Shown here: piece by piece, positions 10,945 to 21,604 of the stretch | How positions within the stretch are numbered: position 1 is the stretch's first letter | How the letters are laid out: each line of letters opens with the position of its first letter | Assembly: GCA_963971305.1 (NCBI GenBank) | Contig: OZ020307.1 | Coordinates: 63,609,702 to 63,673,701, forward strand | Source: Arcuatula senhousia | Taxonomy: Eukaryota; Mollusca; Bivalvia; Mytilida; Mytilidae | Reading direction: 5' to 3' | DNA: 64,000 nucleotides | Position numbers and translations under genes: made by a program | Notes under the pieces: model-generated | The model's database searches: none | Told to the model about the DNA's origin: nothing | What the model saw: only the letters and a program-made list of their open reading frames with translations

Positions 10945-12420
10945 GGATGTTTCGTGCTGCCGTTTTCAGCTGGTCGGATTAAGAATGAGAGGAATGGACA
11001 AAATAAAAGACACGATGGGTGTATTGCCGGGGTTGTATTACTTACAACAACACTGTTGGTCATATTCGAGACCTTATACTTTTTGCCGATATATTCATCT
11101 AGGATTTTCATGATTTCACTTGCACTTCTTGCGCCTTTCGTTCTCCTCATATGTGGGTGCGCGATAAAATGTAGGTCCGACCTGTACCACGTTCGACGGG
11201 GAACAAACAGACTCACATTAAAACATTTATTTTTGTGGTTTTTCTGTGCAGGAAACGTTGGCCAAAACATCTTTAAGCTGATTTTGTCGGTTTTATGTAA
11301 ACAATTTAACGCCATTATCGCACTGTTTTGGATTTCTACAAGCTTCTTTCAGTTAATACAAACACTATTCATACAATATTTCTCTAAATACACCTTTAAG
11401 AACATACTGGGATTTTATTATGCATTTTTCGTGCTTTGCTTGACAAACATGTCGATTTGGACACAAGACATAATTTATAACTACAGGTCAGAAAACACAC
11501 CGCTTTCTAATAATACCAGTTGTAACATCGGGAACCAGTCGGAAATAGCAACTCTTTGGACCATGTATGACACTGTCCGTCCATATCTTAACCCATTTGT
11601 TCTTGAATATAGTCTACTTAGTCTTATATTTTTATCAGAAATGTGGCCGAAAACACTCCAGCGTGAACAGAACATTATCTGGGACACAAGCTCGGAAGGC
11701 AGTATCCCAAACGAGAGTACAAATGAAAACGAGGCCGAATTCACGCCATTGGTAGATCCACATGTTGCTTCAGACGACAGAAATAACGTGCAGGGAAGAA
11801 TTATACACAAAAGTGTAATTCTTGTAACAATGGTTGGAGCGGTTTTGTCGATGGCTTTGCTTATCATGTTATACTTGTACACCCACGTAGAGTCGTTTAA
11901 AAATTCAAAAGCCATTTACAACGTTTTCTTTACCGCTAATTTTTTTAGGATTTTTATTGGTCTGCTTTGCTTTATTGCAATACCGGTGAGTCAGCTGCGC
12001 CCCAAAAACAATCCCAAAACTCGAATAACATTAGATCAAGTGGTAATCGTAATCAGCTCAATGGCATCTTGTGGATACTACTATTTACAATTCTTCAGAG
12101 TCCATAGATTGGCTGATTCTACCTTGATCACCATAAATGCCGTCTTCAGGATCTTAGCAACCATACAACAAACTTTGTTTATTTTACAAATGAAACATTA
12201 CCAAAAGAATGGAAACCAGAAGAAATTGTTTCATGTGCAAAACGCATTTTTGCTAAAATGCTTCGAAAACATAGGGATTTGGGCTTCATATACATTTGTA
12301 TTTTTAATTGAGGGTATCGACTTTCAGCATGTTTACATGTTTGACCACTTTTGGTTTCCATTTGTTATTTTCTATCATTTTGAATGCTTTTTTGCATTTT
12401 ACAAATTTTACAAAGCTTAA
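10945..12420 (+). CDS. Otopetrin-like proton channel (copy 3, 5' end in gap)
   Basis: The remaining 491 codons start at the residue matching position 11 or 12 of the paralogue at 17363, so only about ten residues are lost in the gap. The frame is open to TAA at 12418-12420. The family layout is complete: HDGCIAG before segment 1, FFQLIQTLFIQ, TNMSIW, the segment 6 motif FVLEYSLLSLIFLSEMWP, ILATIQQTLFILQ and the C-terminal FWFPFVIFYHFECF. It is very close to copy 4 by eye, with differences concentrated in the central loop (about residues 245-285 of copy 4). Copies 3 and 4 also share 3' flank, so they arose by recent duplication. Proton-channel function is inferred from the family. Confidence 0.87.
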   Translation, partial: GCFVLPFSAGRIKNERNGQNKRHDGCIAGVVLLTTTLLVIFETLYFLPIYSSRIFMISLALLAPFVLLICGCAIKCRSDLYHVRRGTNRLTLKHLFLWFFCAGNVGQNIFKLILSVLCKQFNAIIALFWISTSFFQLIQTLFIQYFSKYTFKNILGFYYAFFVLCLTNMSIWTQDIIYNYRSENTPLSNNTSCNIGNQSEIATLWTMYDTVRPYLNPFVLEYSLLSLIFLSEMWPKTLQREQNIIWDTSSEGSIPNESTNENEAEFTPLVDPHVASDDRNNVQGRIIHKSVILVTMVGAVLSMALLIMLYLYTHVESFKNSKAIYNVFFTANFFRIFIGLLCFIAIPVSQLRPKNNPKTRITLDQVVIVISSMASCGYYYLQFFRVHRLADSTLITINAVFRILATIQQTLFILQMKHYQKNGNQKKLFHVQNAFLLKCFENIGIWASYTFVFLIEGIDFQHVYMFDHFWFPFVIFYHFECFFAFYKFYKA

Positions 12421-13770
12421 TTCTTTATCAACGCAGCTTCTAAGGAAGATTATTTGTTTTACATTATATTTGTTCAAACCATTACAAATAGCATTACTGA
12501 CTCTTTTTTTTTATTTCGAACGCCTTCACAAGTTGTACGGTGATAGTTAATTTTTATGGAGTTAGAGTATAAAAGGTGCGCCATGCAATTTAACCCTCTT
12601 GGTGCTGGAGGTACAAACATGTCCTAATCTGCTGTGCAAGTGCGGGAATGAAAGTTGTGTCCTTATCGGTTTACTGCGGGAAGGACATAAATGACCTCTC
12701 TTCAAAATATAAAAGTTGTGATTTCGTCAAGGTACTAGTATTTGCTAAAATCACTTATTTGTTTAAGCAAAATGATGCATTATTTAACATTTATGGTTTT
12801 GTAAAAATCAAAAATGTTTGTTTTGGATTTGTGAAAAAATGTAACGTCATTATCAAAATGCGTCAAAAATCTACAATGACGTCACATTTATTTCCAACAT
12901 TTTTTGTTACGTTTCTCGGAGCGGTTTCCGCACAAGAGGGTTAAGTCAAACTTTCAAATCTTGTAGTTTCAAAACATGCATGCTGCGCAGTAATTCTGTT
13001 ACTATTGTTCAGAAGCATAATCTGCAATTTTTTAAACAAGTAATAGTCTTCGTAAACATGACTTACTCCCTTCAAAATATGTTAAATACATGAAATAAAA
13101 TATATCAAAAACAAGAACATGTCTAAAAGACATAATGCCCCATCTCGCAACCATTGGGACAGAACGAACGGACGGATATACGGATCGACAGATCGAAGAA
13201 CAGACCAAAACACTACTAGTATATGCCCCCTCCGAACTTTCATAGATGGGGTATAACGAGCTTTCATTGTTTTTCGTCAAATAGTCACGGCGTGAATCCT
13301 ATTGGCACAAGTTATTCTTTTACTGTTACCTAAGGATAACCCCTAGCAATAATTGTTTAAGCTGTTTTCAAACACTTTTTTATCAACAAAATGAGAATTT
13401 TGGAACACAGCTTACTCTTTTGGAGCACCTAAAGATATTCTCGATACGACAGGTCTAAGCGCTGTTGGTTGTAGTTTGTACGATTTCTGATGTTGTTAAT
13501 TTCTTCTTGCCTCTAGTGTATCAACTGCATGTCTCCAGATTCCTGACATTCGAATGTTGGGCTTCTTTAAAACAGTGTTCTTGGCCTTGATAAATACCTT
13601 CGTTCAAAATACTTTTTTCTTAATTGACAGAATAACTGATATTATTCTATTTTCTTGGATGTCAATTTCCTGCCATATACAGTAGAAAAAAAATGAGATG
13701 CAGAATAAGTTTACTTGACACAGCTCACATAACAAGTGGTAATTTAAAAATCTACTACGGAAAACGACAA
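12421..13770. repeat. 3' flank shared with otopetrin copy 4 (segmental duplication)
   Basis: This flank resembles 18869-19870 in order: 'gttagagta/tctaaaaggtgc', 'cttactcccttcaaaatatgttaaata', 'gccccatctcgcaac', 'tagatggggt/c', 'agcaataat', 'gatacgac' and 'tcaatttcctg'. It includes a short dispersed repeat with acggac-rich sequence at about 13075-13265. No gene is seen apart from the otopetrin remnant that follows. Confidence 0.6.
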
Positions 13771-13777
13771 CAACGAA

Positions 13778-13920
13778 AACCAATGTCCAAAATTGAAAAA
13801 AGAGTGGAAGAAGAAAGTTTTCTCCACGCAGAAGATTGAATCGTAAGTGACCAGGTTTCTGGTAGATGTCCATTTAAAGTATGAATGTTGTCTGAAGAAA
13901 TGTTGAAATTATTCGTAATG
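13778..13920 (-). pseudogene. Antisense otopetrin-like remnant
   Basis: The reverse complement of this 143-bp piece matches pseudogene copy 1 at about 3243-3380 almost base for base, including 'agaataatttcaacatttc', 'cttacgattcaatctt' and 'ttttggac'. In intact paralogues this covers membrane segment 10, the FILQMDFY motif and the start of segment 11. The surrounding gene is absent. On the low-coordinate side it abuts a family A repeat fragment (about 13690-13770). Confidence 0.8.
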
Positions 13921-14478
13921 CAACCAACATGACACCAGTTTTCATCATGTAAACAAGAAACACCGAGTTGACAATTTAATTTTATTAATACACTTTGAGC
14001 TGTAACAGACGTTCTTCTTTTATTCTTAATTTAGCTAAAATATGCATAGGTAGTATTGAGGCTCGGATATCTGCTTCTGAATACCCATCAACTACATATC
14101 AATGAATTGAACGCAAACATACACATTGCAAATAAGACGACGGCAAATGTAGCAAAACAAAACATACAAACACGAATATAGATGGTTTTAAAGAGTCTCC
14201 AGCTTTTCGGTATTCCATTAATGATTACCGAGACATATCATACGCCATATTTTTTGATATCGTACTGATTACATAACACCTTGTAAAATCATATTTCATC
14301 GCTTTTAAAAAAAATGACAGCAATATGAATTCATAGCTTTCATTATTTGTGTCTATCCAAATAGGTACATTCCAAATGGCGTATGTTATTCCGTTTGGAT
14401 TTTTTTCCGGTATAACATGATACATGTGTATATTGAATGTATTGAATTTTGAATTGTATTGAATATTGACTTTGGAAA
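13921..14478. other. Intergenic sequence, no gene seen
   Basis: AT-rich sequence with no coding similarity recognised. Confidence 0.4.
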
Positions 14479-14700
14479 TTGGCAGCGCGACGGGTGTGCT
14501 ATAGCAGGCAGGAACCGCTTACTCTTCCGGAGCACCCGAGTTCACTCTTTTTACGACTTCAGTTCGCGTTGTTGATTTCTGTTCGGTTGTTTTTATGTTT
14601 TGTGTTTCCTTGTGCTGTTCTTGTTCATGTTTACCGATTTTGTCGTTGCCTTTTCGGACTTTTGACACTAGAATGCCCCTTTGGTGCCTCTGCTTATTTG
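14479..14700 (+). repeat. Dispersed repeat (family C)
   Basis: The blocks 'ccgcttactcttccggagcac', split in two here, 'ttacgacttcagttcgcgtt' and 'ttttgacactagaatgcccc' correspond to 4817-5000 and to the short inverted copy at 54070-54125. The open frames over it are repeat-derived. Confidence 0.5.
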
Positions 14701-16900
14701 AATATATTGAATTAATAATAATACCATACCCCCAAAAAACTGCGACGTGTATTCCCCGGGGTAGACCTCCATCTCAAAATCTAGAGGCCTTTTTTCGATT
14801 TTAATTCTGCTTTTAACAATATTAAGTTTTGGAGATTTATTATTTTTTCCATTTATTTCATTTGTATATACCATGAATTTAATTGGAAGACTCGTTATTG
14901 ATGAACATTGTTGTGCTGGTTGGAAAACACTCTGAGGTGTGCAATTACTTTGACAAATTTTAGTGAATTTTTTTTAAGTTGACCGTCGTTTTCAATGAGG
15001 TTTAAATTCTTGATATATTTTCATACACTGATTCAAATTGAAAACAGATTTTGTATCGGAAAGAACAGTGTTTATTATTTTGATCTTTTTATCTATGACC
15101 TAATGTTAACGGATATAGCTGGCAACTTTGTTTGAAACAGACGTATTGACACTCTGATATACATGTATAGAGAGATCAGGAACACAAGTTATAAAAAAAT
15201 GAGTGTCCAAGCATTGAGCCATCCATAATACCGGGATTAGGAATGAATTTTTAGAAAAGGGTTATTTACTACTTTTTCATGGAAATTCAAAATTTCTAGG
15301 GGCAATTTCTTAATATTCCATATGAATTGTTGAGATGAAACGAGGCCGTTTTCATTTTTATATGCCAATTGCCCACGGCCCCAGCTGGCCTTGATTTTAA
15401 CTCGGCATGGAGTTACATGTATTTTCAATAACTGCGTGGTCGAAGGCATATGATCACGGGTGTTTTCAAATTGAGACAGATACTATGTAGTTGCCATTGG
15501 CAATCGGTTCCTGTTCACGAGCTCTTTGACTCTGTTATTATATTAATATCTATACATGTATTCTGGATTTCGCATTTTGATAATTTTCTCGAGTTTTTTG
15601 CTTTTACTTATAAAGATCCAAAACAAATTTATTGAAACCCCCGTTGGTACTTGAAAGAAGAAAGATGTACCAATTAATGGGGCAAACAAATATCGAAAAG
15701 GCAAAGATAAAATCGGAAGATCAGAAATAAATCATTATAAAAAAAAACACACGATACAGCAAACAAAAACCAAACAATAATTTTAATCAAACCCACATTC
15801 AGCAATATTAAAAGGCATATATTTTTTTTCATAAAAATGTATTCTATCTTAAAATGATAAAGTTATCTACATGAAAATGTGAATATTTATCTAACAAAAA
15901 CTATTTAAAATGAAATAAAAAAAATGTTTCTTTTGTTAAGAAGCTTCCTGGTTGAATAGAATACAGAGAAATAAAACGCTAACATATATATTCACATATT
16001 GTTGGGTTTATGTTATTAAATGTTCTGCTTTTACAGTAGGATATTTTCAACCAAGGTAAGTTGCAATATTAAGATCATTTCTCAACAATTCTTACACCAT
16101 TAGAAGAAAAAGAATTACACTTCAGGTCGAACTTACTTTACTAATTGAAAATAGTTACTTTAACAAATCAAATTGTACACGTACTGCTAATAAAAAAAAT
16201 TCCATACACAAATTTTCCGGTAATTAACAGGTGTCTCACATTATAGCAGTGTGTTCTGTAATGTTGGGAGTTTCGTCTATTTTTAGTTGTTGTTTTTGTC
16301 TGTCTTTTCGCCACTTCCAATATTCTGATGTCCCATTGGCACTTCTGCGTACCAAACGATGGTATCATTACGAAATAGTTATGATATACGTTCTTTAAAT
16401 GTGATATTACCCTATTTACTGATTCAAAAACACACGCAATAGTGCACAGTCCTTACAAAAACACACATAAGCTTGGTCAATGTCATGTCGAAACAAATTA
16501 AAAACTGTTTCCTGGAGAATTTTTGTCCCGCTAGAATACGTGACAACTTACATTTACAGACTAATAAGTTTTTAATCATTTTATTTCTTTTAAGATAAGT
16601 ACATGTAAGGCCATGTAAGAAATAGAAATGCATGATGTACATGTATGTATTTCATAGCAAGAAAATAAGAGCTGCTAATAACATCTAGAAACCAACATTT
16701 AGTAGCTCTGACTATCTGAAAGAATTACCAATACCAAAACATGCAAAAGTAGCATTAAAATCTGTCAAAAAGAACGAACATTAAACCAGGGGACTTAGAA
16801 ACAAGGACACTTTGAAAAATAAAAACCACGTACGTCAATCAAAATATACTGCAATAAGAAACGCAACAGGAGTGTTTAATCGGAGTTTATACGGGAAGAT
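14701..16900. other. Intergenic sequence, little recognisable
   Basis: AT-rich sequence holding a decayed family C fragment at about 16240-16370. No genes, RNA genes or tandem arrays were recognised. Confidence 0.4.
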
Positions 16901-16904
16901 TTAT

Positions 16905-17075
16905 AGGTTCTTACATAAGTTCTTGGAAATGACCGGCTGATCTTTCACGAGTAATTGAATTTTTCAGTCTTTTTTCGAGTGGAGCGCAGCGGAACGAGCC
17001 AAAAGACCCCAAAAATTCTATCACGAGTGAAAGATTATTGCCGGTTTTCCAAGAACGTGTGTAAGTACCTATTTC
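16905..17075. mobile_element. MITE-like element with about 70-bp inverted arms
   Basis: The left arm 'aggttcttacataagttctt' pairs with the right arm ending 'aagaacgtgtgtaagtacct'. Pairing continues through 'ctttcacgagt' and 'aatttttcagtctttt' to a centre near 'gagcgcagcgg'. The short unit with long imperfect inverted arms and no coding capacity suggests a miniature inverted-repeat element. One end recurs at about 44745-44870, inside intron 5 of the AprA-family gene. Confidence 0.6.
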
Positions 17076-17362
17076 TTCCGTAAAAATTAAATTTTTATAT
17101 TCCAAAACCTAAGGTGGCTTCATTCTAAAAACCGAAAGTTTTAAATAACATTGCATTTCATTGGTCGACATCATCGATCAATATCAGTACCGGCAGTTAT
17201 TATTGGTTAATTGACCAGTGTGAGATCGCTGCACGTGCTCGCATCTCAACCTGGTCATCTCACACTGAAAAGAGTCATTTACGGAAGAAAAGCGGTTCCT
17301 CTTGTAAGGTAACACCCATGAAGTATTACAATTAACATCGATTTTTCTTTTGTTTTCAAGCA
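17076..17362. promoter_or_regulatory. Upstream region of otopetrin copy 4, with acceptor site
   Basis: Contains an inverted pair 'gaccagtgtgagat' / 'atctcacactg' at about 17213-17270, possibly part of the adjacent MITE. It ends in a pyrimidine tract and AG (17359-17360), two bases before the ATG, which suggests a spliced 5' noncoding exon upstream. The donor was not identified. Confidence 0.4.
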
Positions 17363-18868
17363 ATGCAACCAATTTTGGTGAAGATTCTACAGGCGTGTTT
17401 CCTGCTGCCGTTTTCAGCCGGTCGCATCAAGAACGAGAGGAATGGACAAAACAGAAGGCACGATGGGTGTATTGCCGGAGTTGTATTACTTACAACGACA
17501 CTGTTGGTCATATTCGAAACCTTATACTTTTTGCCTATATATTCATCTCGAATTTTCATGATTTCACTTGCACTTCTTGCGCCCTTCGTTTTGCTCATAT
17601 GTGGGTGTGCGATAAAATGTAGGCCCGACTTGTATCACAAACGACTTGGAACGAACAGACTCACATTAAAACATTTATTTCTGTGGTTTTTCTGTGTAGG
17701 AAACGTTGGTCAAAACGTCTTGAAGCTGATTCTGTCGGTTTTATGTAAACAATTTGACGCCATTATCACACTGTTTTGGATTTCTACAAGCTCTTTTCAG
17801 TTCATCCAAACATTATTCATACACTATTACTCTAAACACACGTTCAAGAATATACTTGGATTTTATTATGCATTTTTTGTGCTTTGCTTGACAAACATGT
17901 CCATTTGGACGCAAGATATAATATTTAACTACAGGTCAGAAAACTCGCCGCTTTCTAATAATACCAGTTGTTACATCGGGAACCAGTCGAAGATAGCAAC
18001 TCTTTGGACCATGTATGACACTGTCCGTCCATATCTCAATCCTTTTGTTCTTGAGTATAGTCTACTTAGTCTTATATTTTTATCAGAAATGTGGCCGAAA
18101 ACACTTCGGCGTGAACAGGATATTTACTGGCACACTAGCACGGACGGCGGTACCATCAACGAGAATACAACTGAAAACGAGGTCGAATACAGGCCATTGC
18201 TAGTACCATATGTTGCTTCAGACGAAAGAAATAACGCGCTGGGAAGAGCTATCAATAAAAATGTTGTTCTGGTGACCATGATTGGAGTAGTTTTGTCAGT
18301 AATTATGCTAGTCCTGCTATACTTGTACACCCACGTAGCGTCATATAAAAACTACAAAGCTATTTACACAGTTTTCTTTACTGCAAACTTCATAAAGATC
18401 GTTATTGGTCTGCTTTGCTTCATTGCAATACCGATGGGTCAGCTGCACCCCAAAAACAATCCCAAAACTCGAATAACTTTAGATCAAGTGGTTATCGTAA
18501 TCAGCTCAATGGCGGCTTGTGGATACTACTATTTACAATTCTTCAGAGTCCATAAATTTGCCCATTCAACATTGATCGCCATAAATGCCGTCACCAGGAT
18601 CATAGCAACTATACAACAAACTTTGTTTATTTTACAAATGAAACACTACAAAAAGGCTGGAAACCAAAGGAAATTGTTTCATGTGCAACACGCCTTTTTG
18701 CTAAAATGCTTCGAAAACATAGGGATTTGGGCTTTGTATACGTTTGTGCTTTCAATTGAGGGTATCAACTTTAAGCATGTTTATATGTTTGACCACTTTT
18801 GGTTTCCATTTGTTATTTTCTATCATTTTGAATGCTTTTTTGCATTTTACAAATTTTACAAGGCTTAA
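17363..18868 (+). CDS. Otopetrin-like proton channel (copy 4, intact)
   Basis: A 501-aa, single-exon coding region in the 12-segment otopetrin layout. Visible motifs are HDGCIAG (33-39), FQFIQTLFIH (145-154), LTNMSIW (176-182), FVLEYSLLSLIF (228-239) with SEMWPK after it, RIIATIQQTLFILQ in segment 10 and the C-terminal FWFPFVIFYHFECF. N-glycosylation sequons lie in the loop before segment 6 (NNT, NQS). The charged loop after residue 245 differs most from copy 3. The ATG was chosen because all paralogues start about 13 residues before the conserved LPF(S/T)AG block and because a splice acceptor ends two bases upstream. It probably conducts protons across a membrane. The cell type and gating are unknown. 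Confidence 0.88.
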   Translation: MQPILVKILQACFLLPFSAGRIKNERNGQNRRHDGCIAGVVLLTTTLLVIFETLYFLPIYSSRIFMISLALLAPFVLLICGCAIKCRPDLYHKRLGTNRLTLKHLFLWFFCVGNVGQNVLKLILSVLCKQFDAIITLFWISTSSFQFIQTLFIHYYSKHTFKNILGFYYAFFVLCLTNMSIWTQDIIFNYRSENSPLSNNTSCYIGNQSKIATLWTMYDTVRPYLNPFVLEYSLLSLIFLSEMWPKTLRREQDIYWHTSTDGGTINENTTENEVEYRPLLVPYVASDERNNALGRAINKNVVLVTMIGVVLSVIMLVLLYLYTHVASYKNYKAIYTVFFTANFIKIVIGLLCFIAIPMGQLHPKNNPKTRITLDQVVIVISSMAACGYYYLQFFRVHKFAHSTLIAINAVTRIIATIQQTLFILQMKHYKKAGNQRKLFHVQHAFLLKCFENIGIWALYTFVLSIEGINFKHVYMFDHFWFPFVIFYHFECFFAFYKFYKA

Positions 18869-19870
18869 TTATTTATCAAAGTCAGTTTGACTTACATTGT
18901 ATACTTTTCAAACCAATACAAACATTCATTAAAATGTCTCTCTTTTTCTTCTGACGCCTTCACTCTGAAAGCAAGTTTTTAAATGAAAAAGTTACTTTTT
19001 ATGGGGTTAGAGTCTAAAAGGTGCCTCATTTCCATGCAATTAAAGTCAGTGCGTTTAATGTTTCCCGCCAAAATTTCAGCTCTTATAGTTTCAAAACAAG
19101 CTTGTTACGCAGAAATTCTGTATTCGATAATTTAAAAAATAAATTAAAACATAAATGTTAAGACCTCAACTACTCTGTAAAAAATCTTAAAATATTGCTT
19201 TCCGTATACATGTATGTAACACACGGTCTAAGTTATACGTGTATTGTCCAAATCATGTCTGGAATTTTTTAAACAAGTATTCATGAAAGTAAAAAAGCAG
19301 TGATATTGGTAAATATGCAGTCCATAAACAAGACTTACTCCCTTCAAAATATGTTAAATAACAATAGAAATACGAAAATATGTTCAAAAGACATATTGCC
19401 CCATCTCGCAACATTTAGGACGGACGTACGGACGGACAAAAGCAATATATGCCCCCCCCTACTTTCCTAGATGGGGCGCATAGCGAGCTTTTATTGTTGT
19501 TGTCATACAGTCTCGTCTTGAATTCTATTGGAGCTAGTAACTCTTTCAGTTTTACTTTAGGATGAACCATAGCAATAATAATTTAAGCTGTTTTTAGGAT
19601 ATTCAATAAAATATGAATGTAGTAATTTTAGAACTGCTTACCCTCCTGGAGCACGTAAAGGTATTCTTGATACGACGAGTCTTAGCCGATTATTTCTTCT
19701 TGCTACTTTTGTATCAATTGCATGTCTCTCGACTTCTTTGCTTTTTTAAAAATGGTTTTTCGTTGCATTTTTATTACTTTCGTTAAAAATATTCTTTCAC
19801 TAGACAGAAATTATAACATTACGCAATTTTCTTGAGTATCAATTTCCTGACATTGACAATTGTTTAAAAA
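18869..19870. repeat. 3' flank shared with otopetrin copy 3
   Basis: Partner of 12421-13770 in the duplication described there. It includes a copy of the short 'gccccatctcgcaac...tagatgggg' repeat at about 19320-19490. The copies differ by indels, so the duplication is not very recent. Confidence 0.55.
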
Positions 19871-21479
19871 AAAATTTATGAAAAAGTTTAATACTTTTGA
19901 AAAATTTAATTATATGGAGTTAACTGTTAAACCACAGGTTTAAAACATTTTTCACTTTCCATGCGTTATTAGTTTAGCATCCAAAACAAGGTTTACCTTT
20001 TTCTTGTAAAAGGGGGGAAGGGGTGATGAGCTTTTGCACTTACATCTTGGCCAATTTCATTTCAGTCTTGTACAATTATATGTCCCCCCCCCTTTTCAAC
20101 TATAATATCTGAAATTCTGAATATACTGAAACTGTTACATGTAAGCAATAAAAACTTTGGAAAGTAGGAGTAGACCCCCACTCTATTGGTTTCAATGGGA
20201 AATGTCTAAGTTCGGCAATCAATAATTTCCCTAAGTTTCATACTTTTATGCCCCGCAGTTGGAAATATCTCATCCGCAATTACAAATTAAACACCCGATC
20301 TACCATTTTTTTCCGCGCTTTGATTTTTAGGATCGATGGAGGGGGTATGGTGTAATTTGAAATAAAAAGGCAGGATGGCAAAATTCCAGAAATAAAATGG
20401 CAGGACAGTGCTCATAAGTTATGAATAAGGTAGGATGGCATTTTTTGCTAAACAAATTATAGTAGCTGAAAAAAAATAGAAAAAAATGCGTGCTCTAGCG
20501 CACAAAAAAAAAATCCAGGCTCCTTTTTTCCAGAAATAAAAAGGCAAAACGAAGAAAAATACCGGAGAATGGTTTTCATTGGGGTTTAACTGTTTCATTT
20601 ATACGTGTACCTAATATATTCTTTGATTTGATATTATTTAATAAATCAGTACAATTACATGTATATAAAAGTTGCAAACAATTAAAAAATAAAATTTAAG
20701 CAAATCAGTTTTCGGGAAATTCCCAATGACCTAAAAAAATATTCATGTTAAGATGATCAATAATTGTCAGTTCATTTGAAATACTATTGAGAATTTAAAG
20801 TTCACAAACATAAATTTTAATTTTTGTGTATCCACAAAGAGCGGAATTTTTATAACGAAGGAGGAAGTACTCGGTGGATGTATTTATTTTGATAGGAAAC
20901 ATATCTCATATCAGGTAAAGTATATTGTATTTCAATAATGATAGGAAATAAATACATTGAGCTCTCATTTTAAATTTAGGTGGTTATAAGCAACTAATTT
21001 CAACTAGCATGCAACCGATGCATAGTTCTTCTGACTAATACTGTACATTCTATGTGTGTAAAAACAAGCTTAAGATTGTATGTAATTTTTGGCCAGATTT
21101 CACAGAGTGAAAAATCCGGGTTATAAAATGGTGAATGTCGGACGGGCAGCGGACGGGCGGGTGGCGTGTGGCGATGAAGAAATTTTCTTAACAGTTTAAT
21201 CGGCAACTACTTATCACAACCACTTGATATTTGGTATACAGCATTACAATGTAGGGAGGGGCCCATAACGTGGGATTCGATATCAGGTCTGTCGTTCACC
21301 TACTTCCAGTTTAACGCAATCTGGCCATTTTTTACTTTGACAAGTTTGTTTGAATGGTTTGGAGTAAAAGAGTAAAGAATAGGAAAGACTAAAATGAAGG
21401 GAACTATAAATTACAATGGAACACGCTTTAGGATAATAGAATTCCTGCTTCATTCAAAAGCAATTCGGATTCGGCTGTT
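19871..21479. repeat. Intergenic dispersed repeats
   Basis: Holds an inverted family G copy (20320-20580; 'aaataaaaaggcaggatggca', 'tccaggctcc') and another mussel-type interspersed stretch at about 21085-21320 (an acggac-rich block followed by 'ttaatcggcaactact'). No gene is visible. Confidence 0.45.
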
Positions 21480-21604
21480 TCGGAAAGATGTACGAGAAAG
21501 GGATGATAAAATGAACATAAAATATGGGTGATAAAATGAACATGAAATGGTTGATAAAATGAACATGAAATAGGTGATAAAATGAACATGATATGATGAT
21601 GACG
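21480..21604 (-). repeat. Short tandem repeat derived from a family D tail
   Basis: Three or four copies of 'gataaaatgaacatgaaat' with variations. The complement, 'catgttcattttatcacc', occurs in the tail of the family D element at 27775-27800. The adjoining minisatellite therefore starts at the edge of such an element. Confidence 0.5.
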
